Shown piece by piece: positions 7,921 through 16,240 of a DNA stretch of 16,240 nt. The DNA is taken from contig JADGJT010000451.1 of the NCBI GenBank assembly GCA_027604005.1, positions 1-16,240 on the forward strand. The letters are read 5' to 3'. Position 1 is the stretch's first letter; every line of letters begins with the position of its first letter. This DNA comes from Dinochytrium kinnereticum. Lineage: Eukaryota > Chytridiomycota > Chytridiomycetes > Chytridiales > Chytridiaceae. The notes beneath the pieces were generated by a model. The model worked only from the letters and a program-made list of their open reading frames with translations. It ran no database searches and had not been told where the DNA came from. A program made the translations under genes and the position numbers.

Positions 7921-10900
7921 TTACGCTGTCACAACCTTCACCTCCACCACACCAATAGGCACAACCTCCTCATCCTCCTTAACATGATTGCCATCAATAT
8001 CCTCAATATCGTCACCATCTCTTCCCAAGGACCCACCCGGTGTAGCGATGATATCACCACACACTTCCAAAGCCTCATCAGCTTTTTGACTGCCAAAGCA
8101 CAATTCATCCATCACTTCAGCCGTTTCCGTATCGGTGTTAAGAGGAGACCGTAGTCTCACCACCAAATCACGATCAGCCTCGCCAGCAATGCCGATATGA
8201 ATCTCGTTAATACCATCACTCATCACCGTAGAGGGCGCATCATCTAGCATTTCCCCATCATGACTTCCAGCCTCATGATTGACGACGTCAAGAATATCCT
8301 CACGCCAACCATCCGCCATCGTCAAAGCTGCAACACCGACAACCTCCCTACATTCCCCATCCGCCACATCTACCTCATAAGCAGGCGGCACATCCCCCGC
8401 AACTCGTCTACTCTTTAAAGCGTAGATCATAAGCAAAAGAGCATCACATAATTCAGTTTGACGGAACCCCATCCCTTCAAGGTCGGACGCGGTGAGCGTC
8501 AAGAGAGTTTGACCAGTAACGTTATGGTCTGTGGGTTTGGATAGGATGGGGTTTTTGGTTAGATTTTAGAAGGTAGAGGCATTTTACCACTAGATTCTAA
8601 TTTATGCCAGACATGCAAGTATTGAAACCCAACAACATAACGGGGGGAGGGAGGGTAAAAAAACAGGAAAAAAAACTTACCGACAAACCTCTCCCCGATC
8701 TCCTTACTCATCACACTCCCATCAAACCATCTCCTAACCTCCTCACACCCCCAGCTCGCACAATCTTCACTCAACACCCTACTTCCCCCACTCCCACCAC
8801 CACCGCCACTCCTCCCAATCCCACCATTCCCAATCTTCTCCACGACCTCACCCTCAACCTCCTCCCCACCCCCTGTTCCAACTGTCAAATCCTCAAAAAG
8901 CCTGCTCCCGCTCTTCTCAGCCGCAGAAGGCGGTTGACGCGGTGACAAGTTTTGGAAAAGTTGTGAATGGGCTGACGATTTTTCGAGAATGAGGAGGGTG
9001 GGAAGAGGTGGGGGAGGGGTTTGGGAGAGTGTAGTTTGGGTTGTGTCTGCTGAGGAGCTGGTGGAGGAGATTGTCGAAGAGGTTGTGGGAAGGGAGCGGG
9101 TGTCCTATTTTGTTTTTGTTTATTTTACAGGGAAAAAAACAAATGTTAGAAAAGTCCTTTGAACGAGAGAACCTCGGCAACTACAAAAGAGAAATAAGCA
9201 CAAAATCCCTTCGGCCAATGAAAAATATCTATCAACATACCACCCCAGCCCCCCAATACAAAATCTAAACGAGAAAAGGGAAGTAAAAGAATGTACACTC
9301 ACCAAACCCGACCTAGCCTTCCCACCCTTCCATCCCTTCCCCTGAATCTCTCCTCCATCCGTCTCCTCCCGGCTCCAACTAAACACCCTCCGACTCCTAC
9401 CCCAAACCCACCAAACCACCCCCAACGCAGCAACCAAAACCACGGCGGCTGCAACTCCGCCCCCAATAGCCCATGTCATCCGTGACGAAGAGTCAGAGTG
9501 AGGCATGTCCGTGCAGTTTGAGAATTGCGGGAGTACAATAGACCTGTTTATTTTGCAGGAAGAATGGAGGTGGTTAGAGGTAGTTAGAAGTGAGAAAAAT
9601 TGGTGTTCTGTGGAAGGGAAAGGGGTGGATCTTGACAGGGTGTGGTTAGAGATGCGTTATATAATTGTCATGATCGAAAGCCTCCATCGGGACGAGAACC
9701 ACGTCAATGAAAGCTCCTCCAAAAACAACATGAAAATCCTTAGGGTCAGAGAGCACGTAGAAAACCTACATATCGGTAATGGGAGAAAGTGGGAAAGAAC
9801 TAAAGAAGCAATTATGCGAGGCATTGCTAGTAAACGTGAAAGAAAAAAGGAAACGTTAGCAACTTCAGTCAACCAAAAAAAAAAAAAAGTTGGAAAAAGA
9901 GCATCACGATGGACAGGTTCGAACTTACAATTTTGAAGGAGAGTTGAGGAGAGCATTAAGATAAGTTGGGAATGTCCCACTGAGTTGATTGTCGCTTACG
10001 TCGCTGAGGGGAAAAAACAAATATAAAAATCAAAAACAATAAAAGCAAAAAAGAAAAAGCACCCAGAACTCTTCAACCAAAAACATAAAAAAGGACGGTA
10101 TGAGAGAACTCCATCAAAAAAAAGGCAAAAAAAACAAACTTACAATCGCTGCACCAAGCTCTGATTCAGCCTCCCAACCCACGAACTCGGTAACGGTCCA
10201 TAAATCTTCCCAGCCTTCTTCAAATTTAAAACCTCTAACTTCCCAGCATCAATCAAAGACTCCGCGATATTCCCGACGAAATTATTATAGGAGAAATCGC
10301 TGTTTTTGTTGCGGGTTTAGTGAAAAGTGTCAATGGAGAGGAAGAAAGGCAGAATCACAAACTTCAAAAAAAAAAAAAAAAAAAAAAAGAACACCAAGAA
10401 GTAGATCAGAGAGAATTGTTGAAGTGGATATTCCCTTAAATCCAGAAAAAAAAGGGTAGGGAAGCGCCAACCAAAAGAAGAAACCTCAAAACTTACGCCC
10501 TCTTCAAATTAACACGATTCGGCAACGGCCCTGAGAATTTATTACGATCAACTAAGCTATTAAAGTTTTCAAGATAGTTCAGTCAATATTCAAAACCCCA
10601 AGGCAATAACAAAAGAGGCTATGAGAGATCAATAAAACGAAAATACTAACAGTTCCTCTAGCTTAGAAGGCCATAATGTAGGCATTATACCATACAGCCT
10701 GTTGCGGCCGAGTTTAAGTGTTGTGAGGTTGAGAAGAGTTTCGCCCCAAGATGGGGGGAAGACACTTGATAATTGGTTGCTGGAGAGGTCGCTATGAAAA
10801 AGTTTAAGCAACGAAAAAATATAAACGGAAAAGAACGGTAGAAGAAAGGTAGGGCACTCGTTGAAACAAACAAGAAGGATGAGAGAAAAACAACAGCACT

Positions 10901-12642
10901 ATATGGAAAAAGAAGACCGGCCGAAAATAAAAGAAAGAAAGAAAGAAAACATCCAAAAAGAAAATTATGATAAGAACGCACATATAGGTCAAACCCCTCC
11001 ATGCCCCCAAGAGCCCAGGCAGCTCTCCACTGATTTGATTCCCGCTCAAATCCAATCTCTCCAAAACCGCCATTTTCCCCTCCTTACTCTTGAGGGCGTC
11101 CGCCACAGGCCCTTCCAGTGTCCCATTCAACTGATTGGCAGCCAGAACCAATTCTCGCAATGCCGGTAAAGTCAAAAGCCAAGGTGGTATGGGGCCGGTG
11201 AGTTGGAGGGAATGGAGGTAGAGAGTTTCGAGCACCGGGAGGGGAGATATAGAGGTTAGCGGAAGAGAAGGGAGGGTAGAACTGAAGGCGTTGCTAGAGA
11301 GGCCCTGTTTTGCGGTGATTTTTGTTTTTTTTTAAGGAGACGGGGAGGTATGATGAGTTGAAATGAAAATCGAGTTGGATAAAGGTGATTACATACAAGA
11401 TGGATAAGTGATTTGCTTGACCAGACATAGTTCGGGATGGGGCCTAGTACAGAAGGAAAAGGCAAATATATCAGTCATACAACTTTGACGCTTGAACCAA
11501 GGTTAGAATAGCACCTGACAGCTTGTTTATGCTCACATCTCTGATGCATCCAAAAGCAAAATTAAAGTTTTAGGAATAAATAAGACGAAACGAAGAATCA
11601 AAAGCAAACCAAAAAAAAAAAAGAAAAAAAAAACAACTATTACAATCTCTGCAAACTCCCCACATCCCCAAACAATCTCGAGAACTCATTAGGTATAGTT
11701 CCATTCAACAGATTATACTGCAGCAGCAAATTGGCAATGCTCGGCATGGAGGCAAGTTCCGGTGGCAGAGGGCCAGATAAAGCATTCCTGATCAAGATAA
11801 GAGTGTCAAGTGAAGGAAGGGTGGCGATTGCGGGTGGTATGGGCCCTGTTAGACCAACGTTGGAAAGCTCAAGGTACTTGAGAGCTTTTAGTTCGGATAA
11901 ACGCGAAGGGAGGGTAATGCTGAGGGGGATATTGCGAATGCGGCTTTTTTTTCGGTGTGAGTGTGTGCGCGTGTAAAGTTGGAAAGAATTGTATGAGGTT
12001 GATTAATACTCTGTGAGGGAAGTAGAAATCACATTGAGAGAATGCAAGGCCTGGGAAGAAGACAGGGCATCATTCACACAAACAAAAAAAAAAAAAAAAA
12101 AAAAGACATTGCAACGATAACATGGACAATGGAAGCGAAAGATATCCGCCTGCGGAATCGATTAAAGAAAAAAAGGCATGGAGACACCGTAAGCGGTCAC
12201 CCGCCTCTGGGGTTGCAAAGGAAAACAAAAATAGAAATAAAGGGCTTAACACCATCTTTTTTTTGCGGTGTCAAAGCATGCAACCAGCCTGCGGCAATTT
12301 CCATGCACCTCCTTCAGTGAACGAGTATAATCGCTGTTAGAAAAAAAAGACTCACAGAAAGGCCAGCCTGCCAGCTGAATCCCCAAATGAATAGCAATGC
12401 ACATCGCCCGTCAGCAATCCTCTCGCCGACATCTCATCAATGATGGTAAAGGGCGAGACGGAAGGAACGGCAGGATCTAAGGGAGCAGATAGAGAGGCTT
12501 CATCTTCAGGAAGACGGCAGCATCCCATCCTGTCGTCGCTTGGATTCGCCAAGGCAAGGATGGCCGGGTTGATGACGGATCTTAGGAGCAGACATTCCTG
12601 AGCGGGTGTCAGGGAGGAATTGGGTGAAGCAGCGTCAGTCAT
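7921..12642 (-). CDS. LRR-transmembrane-SAM receptor-like protein
   Basis: Thirteen exons (5'-3'): 12642-12356, 11943-11644, 11540-11515, 11443-11397, 11304-10982, 10791-10651, 10556-10497, 10299-10144, 10003-9929, 9826-9770, 9543-9303, 9104-8681, 8528-7921. They encode 914 residues. Residues 1-96 are an N-cap with Cys (QEC, GCCR, HCY). About 14 plant-type LRRs follow to about 472 (such as NVGLTGPIP, INKLSGPIP, DNQLSGTFP), then a C-cap (NASHNC ... FSNC, Cys501), one membrane helix at about 514-538 followed by GRSRR, a Ser/Thr/Pro- and Gly-rich linker, a SAM domain at 688-750 (SWGCEEVRRWF ... LLTLTASDLEGMGF ... LLLMIYAL) and an acidic tail. There is no kinase. Likely role: ligand sensing outside the membrane and SAM-mediated complex assembly inside. 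Odd points: a 26-nt exon, one AAG acceptor (at 11944) chosen because it restores an LRR, a 412-bp first intron, and no signal peptide after the first in-frame ATG. Domain order is secure. Exact junctions of the two longest introns are less so. Confidence 0.9.
10366..10388 (+). repeat. poly(A) run, 23 nt, in an intron of the LRR-TM-SAM gene
   Basis: A pure A run on the + strand, a U run in the - strand transcript, lies in the intron at 10300-10496. Likely a slippage-prone homopolymer. Confidence 0.8.
12084..12104 (+). repeat. poly(A) run, 21 nt, in the 412-bp intron of the LRR-TM-SAM gene
   Basis: A pure A run on the + strand (U run in the transcript) within the intron at 11944-12355. Several shorter A runs occupy other introns of the same gene. 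Confidence 0.8.
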
Positions 12643-12790
12643 TCGATTTCGTTTGTCGCCCTCCGTCCGTCTTCGTGAGGATGGGATGTGAGGTCTGACT
12701 CGATTGAAACGTTTGGGCAAGTGGGAGGCAAGTGGGGGGGGTGTCTGTCTGTTGGCTGTCACACGGGCACAGTCTTGGGTGAAACACCAT
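12635..12790 (-). promoter_or_regulatory. possible upstream ORF overlapping the LRR-TM-SAM start
   Basis: An ATG at 12790 on the - strand opens a 51-codon frame that ends with TGA at 12637-12635, overlapping the main ATG (12642) by a few bases in another frame. If it lies in the leader it could lower translation of the receptor. If a 5' intron removes it, it has no such role. I cannot decide between these from sequence alone. Confidence 0.3.
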
Positions 12791-13093
12791 GAGATAAACG
12801 ATGATCAGCGGCGACGACGGACTGAACGAGAAGCTTCAGTTGACGGATCAGCTGCTGGCACCGAGGGAGACCACGGCGAGCTGACGTGGATGACCTGCCG
12901 GAGCTGAGGGGGTCAACTGCTGGGCATTCGCAATATCTAAACACGCGCAGATGGCGCACTCAACAAACCGCCCTTTATTGCATCGCAAAACAACAGGAAG
13001 TTTAAACAAACAAGAAAAGGGCCACCAGAAACATAGAGAGGGCTGCAACTAACATCTAACATCTGGATGTCCGCCTTCCACCAAAAGCAACGT
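12643..13093. other. intergenic region upstream of the LRR-TM-SAM gene
   Basis: It holds the 3' end of the gene at 13094-15026 and the promoter and leader of the LRR-TM-SAM gene, both on the - strand. A possible poly(A) signal is at 12974-12979. The - strand from about 12950 to 12643 is C-rich, including a C run near 12735, as is usual for a leader. No signal-peptide exon was found: the only hydrophobic ATG frame (starting near 13036) meets a stop after ten codons and lies upstream of the poly(A) signal. Confidence 0.45.
12974..12979 (-). terminator. possible poly(A) signal AATAAA of the RGG-like gene
   Basis: AATAAA on the - strand about 115 bp after the stop at 13094. Position and consensus fit a fungal 3' end. 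Confidence 0.55.
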
Positions 13094-15026
13094 TCAACGC
13101 CTCCACCCAATCTCCCTCACACCCCGCTTCCGCCTATCACGACTCCTCCCATCGTTCTCCAGCCTCCTCATGACCCTCTCACAGCTCACAACGTGCTCAA
13201 CGAGCGCGTTCATCTTTCGATTGCACCGCCTCAACTCCCTCGACTGCCTTTCCATCATCGTTTCCAAATCGTCACATCGGCCTGTGGTAGGTATATGGGT
13301 ATGAAAGCATGGTTAAGATATCCGGTTTTCTACGAGTCAGTTGGATGGGGGATTTCTCTCCACTCACGTCTTTTTCTGGTAAAGTTGCCAGTCAGATCGT
13401 ACACTTTTCCCGGAGAAGACCAGGCTATATCAATGACTCGTGTCTTCAAGCTACCATGGCTTTCTCGTACTCCGTCAACCAGATCCAGCACAAGTTCTTG
13501 CATTGAAGCAGTGTCAAGGTCAGCAAACTGGAACAAAAAAAAAGGAAAAGGCATCTTACCTCCTGTGCTTTGGCGTCCATTATCAGAATCCAAATCTTTC
13601 CGTGAATGATGCCTAGCCAAGACCAAATCCTGGCACTCACTCCCGCCCCCACCACGACCACCACGATACACCCCCAACTCTACAGTTTGTTTTCTTTGGT
13701 TAGAGCCAAATACAGACAAGAGAAAGAAATAACGTACGTACTTTTTCCACAGGTATCATCAGAAGTCAAGGAAGTATCACTAACATCACTGAGGTCTTTG
13801 TAAAAATCAGAAGAATCAGAACGGTTGGTGTGATCGTTATAACTCCTCTTTCCCCCAAAAACCTTCCCTTTTCCATTATTCCCATAGAACGACTTGGAAG
13901 CCTTTCCCCTCACCCTCCCACCACCGGTGAAATTCCTACCATCCCCCTGCCCACTGCCACGATCACGTCCCACCCCTGGCTGCTTCCCACCACCACCCCT
14001 CCCATCACAACCCCACGACCGAGGCTGTTTTCCCCCATGCGACCTCCCCGCAGCCCTTGACCAACCCGAAGATCCTACCACCACCGACTCATCATCACTT
14101 TCACTCTTCTTCCCCGTCGTCTCATCACTCCATTCCTTCTCCGCTTCCATCCAAACTCCACTATCCACCGGCACTTCTTTATAGTTTGGGGTTCCAATTG
14201 GACGCAATCTCGTTAAGGGCCTGAAGAAATTCACTGATGCCGGGCTTCGAAGAACCGCATCGCGTCGATAAGCCATCCCAAAACCGTCGGGCCGAACATG
14301 AACCTCAAGGTCATGGAGGTTTGGGTAGTTGGAGGGAGGAATAGGCTCCGGGATAAACTTATGCCATTTATGGGGTGCGGGGGGCAAACCCGGCCATGCC
14401 CACCAGTCTGTCAGTGTGAAGAACACTGTCTGGTCTCCATTGGAATCTTCTGGGGTGTACTGAATGCGTATTGCTGCTGGTTCAGAGTTGTGGGCTGGAA
14501 GCAAGAGGTTTGGTAAGAGGGAAACTATCAAAGGAAAAAAAGGAGGCTCAAAGCATGAGAGAGAAAAAAAAGAAGGAAAAGCGTGTTTTATACATTTAAT
14601 GAGGCGGGATGTTTGCCGAGAAAAGATGAATAGCATACTTGGGCAACCACTTATAACAGAAAACAAAGAAAAAGAGATAACATGCAACAGATCAGAACAC
14701 CTACCAATCCCCCCCGTGTTCAACAACCACAGAACCCTATTCACAGCCATCTCCCTTGCCCTCTTCAATCCCTCCACAGTCACATACCGCCCGGTAAAAG
14801 GCATCTCCTCCACCATCTTCTGCCTCACCCTCACATGCCAGTACCCCACCTGAAGTCTGGACAGGCCTTTAAGCTTTTGCTCCACACTTTCTCCCAGCAA
14901 CTGGTAGTTTGAAGAGTGAGGGTCGCCAAGTATCAGGTGATGAACCGCATCCTGTTCGCTCTGAAAGGGTCGGAGCGAGAGAATGCTCGGGGCCGTGTCA
15001 GTGGTGGGGTTGTTGTGGTTGGCCAT
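13094..15026 (-). CDS. unrecognised protein with RGG-like middle and charged helical C-terminus
   Basis: Five exons (5'-3'): 15026-14705, 14494-13742, 13679-13560, 13496-13368, 13281-13094. They encode 503 residues. I do not recognise the family. Residues about 25-107 look folded and helical (Leu, Arg and Trp spread through YWHVRVRQ and RVLWLL). Residues 112-230 contain a Trp-rich stretch (TDWWAWPG, HKWHKF) and look globular. Residues about 240-385 are Gly/Arg/Ser-rich with a twice-repeated GGKQP and an RGGRGGGG, as in many RNA-binding or condensate-forming proteins. Residues 400-440 are another ordered piece. Residues 440-490 are highly charged with heptad-like spacing, a likely coiled coil, ending basic. 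The first intron is 210 bp, stop-free and in frame. The donor at 13741 sits in a GTACGTACG repeat with two possible sites; the first keeps frame. The third exon uses an AAG acceptor, because the nearer CAG acceptor would bring a stop into frame. An RNA-binding role is inference from composition. Start: the first ATG of the open frame. Confidence 0.82.
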
Positions 15027-16075
15027 CCTGAACCAAATGCAAGTTGACAAAACACACCCACTCTCTCTCTCCTAAACAGTAATGGGGAGGGAATGCGGGG
15101 AAGCAGACCTGTTGGGGAGGAACGCGTTGAAGGGAGACGAGATCTCATTTTTGTTTTTGTCACCCGTGTTTTTTTGCTTGTGTTTTCGTCGACCCACCCT
15201 TGTTATGTTAAAAAAATAAATAAAAAACTCAGGGGGAAAACAGCGGTCTTCGTTCACGTTCTTTTCTATCGGTCATTAATGGTTCATATCATGAACAACC
15301 AATCCAGAAGACCTTTGGGGAAAAAAATGGAAAGGCGCGTTCATGCGTGCCATTGAGGCTCTTCACTGCTTCGAGAAATAGAAAAGCGTGTCTTTAGATT
15401 TGATACTTCAGGATATCGGTGATATTAGAATACGGGTGACTGTGCTTACGAACAAAGACAACGCGATGAAACTTTAGATACGATAAAATCAAAATGAAGA
15501 GATGGGTAAAAGGGGGGTATGTAAAGAAGAAACGCAGAAGAACAGAAAAAATATTGAACTGGGGAGGTATATGCCATAACACCTCTGAACCCAAACAGCT
15601 CCCAGAATGAGAAGAAGAGGAAGAAAAACTATCGAGAGCAGTGACCAAAATAGTGAAAGATAGAAACAGACGAAACAAGAAAAAGAAGGGAGTAAAATAG
15701 AGATAGAGACAGAAATAATTAATTAATCTAAGATACTGTTACGATAATCAAACTAAAGGATAAAGGCCCGCGTGCGTAGAGAAGAAAAACAGTGATAAGA
15801 TGATAAGAAAATGAAGGCGAGGAATACCTCAACGTTCAAGTCAAACTCATGATAATAGGGACTCAAAGTAGCAATAGAAGGAAGAGCAATCATAGTTATC
15901 CTTCCTGTGTCCTGAGGAATTTCGATTTATCATCGAAAGGCAACTTTAGGAAACCAGCTGCAACCAAATCCCTCGAATTACGTGCGCCTGATATTCCCTC
16001 CCTCCTACACCCCTTCTCCAAACGAATTAACAAAGTAAATCTCCACCCAACCCATGACCCTTAAAACTTCAACGG
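15027..16075. other. intergenic region upstream of the RGG-like gene
   Basis: About 1 kb, A- and purine-rich on the + strand. It holds the promoter and leader of the gene starting at 15026 and the 3' flank of the gene ending at 16076, both on the - strand. A CT dinucleotide run at 15060-15071 and short A-rich words are the only repeats seen. An ATG at 15148 on the - strand opens a 71-codon frame overlapping the gene start in another frame, perhaps an upstream ORF or a region removed by a leader intron. Other open frames lack an ATG or protein-like composition. Confidence 0.45.
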
Positions 16076-16240
16076 CTAAACAACCACCGCCTCCGCCTCC
16101 CCCTCCCACCTCCTCAACTCCCAAAAGGTCTCAGCAAACCTCCCAACAAACCGCCTCTCTCTCTCCAAAATCCCTCTCCCACAGCACCCAGTCACACCCG
16201 AACACCCCACCGCACCCCCAGCCCCCTCCCCTCCCCCCTC
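16076..16240 (-). CDS. 3' end of a gene cut by the window edge, unknown product
   Basis: The - strand is open from the right edge to a TAG at 16078-16076, giving 54 C-terminal residues. The first part is Gly-rich with two Cys-containing patches (GCSG, GCCG). The last part is charged and amphipathic (ILERERRFVGRF, FWELRRWEGE) and ends in AVVV. Codon choice (GAG, AGG, GGG, TTT, TTG) matches the late exons of the LRR-TM-SAM gene. It is too short to name a family, and an acceptor site could lie inside it, so the exon may begin within the window. It continues the run of - strand genes. Confidence 0.5.
   Translation of the reverse strand, partial: EGGGEGAGGAVGCSGVTGCCGRGILERERRFVGRFAETFWELRRWEGEAEAVVV

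Noticed and set aside
9901..9930. tRNA-like T-loop (GGTTCGAAC)
   Set aside because: The flanking bases do not form a T-stem and no acceptor or anticodon arm is present. It lies in an intron next to a confirmed LRR exon donor.
13007..13036. Short hydrophobic start (MFLVALFLFV) as signal-peptide exon of the LRR-TM-SAM gene
   Set aside because: It stops after ten codons, has only a weak GTTT donor, and lies on the far side of the poly(A) signal that belongs to the preceding gene.
13680..15050. Single-exon 456-codon reading of the RGG-like gene
   Set aside because: It runs through two introns with clear splice sites. Splicing instead extends the protein into three further exons with good coding character ending at 13094.
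15394..15678. Minus-strand frame with a signal-peptide-like start
   Set aside because: It has no ATG at its start, is T-rich throughout, has no partner exons, and lies in the 3' flank of the edge gene.

Overview
The window reads as nuclear DNA of an intron-rich eukaryotic microbe, most likely a fungus. Evidence for this: split genes with short introns (53 to about 230 bp, one of 412 bp), donors of the GTRAGT/GTAGGT/GTTAGT kind, C/T-rich 5' regions, AATAAA signals about 115 bp past two stop codons, and long homopolymer A/T runs. Transmembrane proteins with leucine-rich repeats (LRR) and a cytoplasmic SAM domain but no kinase suggest an early-diverging lineage such as a chytrid. That placement is inference, not proof. 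I see no rRNA, tRNA, CRISPR array, operon or transposase.

Layout: one gene lies on the + strand (999-2621, a disordered basic/Ser-rich protein). It converges on a run of five genes, all on the - strand. In their own 5'-to-3' order these are: a gene cut by the right edge (C-terminal 54 residues, 16076-16240); a five-exon gene for an unrecognised 503-residue protein with an RGG-like middle and a charged, probably coiled-coil C-terminus (13094-15026); a 13-exon gene for a 914-residue LRR-TM-SAM receptor-like protein (7921-12642); a two-exon gene for a 341-residue TM-SAM protein without LRRs (6230-7361); and a nine-exon gene for a 503-residue LRR-TM protein without SAM (3633-5795).

I rebuilt the exons by hand from splice motifs, reading-frame phase and LRR/SAM consensus. 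Every junction keeps frame, and the exon lengths of each multi-exon model sum to a multiple of three. The three membrane genes look like one modular family. The big gene carries the full ectodomain-TM-SAM design, and the two next to it carry complementary halves. Shared intron positions (inside the SAM domain, before the NC motif and before the juxtamembrane Cys) support common descent. A reasonable hypothesis is a kinase-less surface sensing system in which LRR ectodomains recognise ligands and SAM-SAM contacts assemble signalling complexes inside the cell. No signal peptide could be found for either LRR protein, so their 5' ends remain the weakest part of the models.

Intergenic DNA is A-rich or purine/pyrimidine-skewed and mostly featureless. 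Exceptions are a 64-bp imperfect palindrome at 360-423, possible poly(A) signals, and a long open frame in the 3' flank of the first gene.
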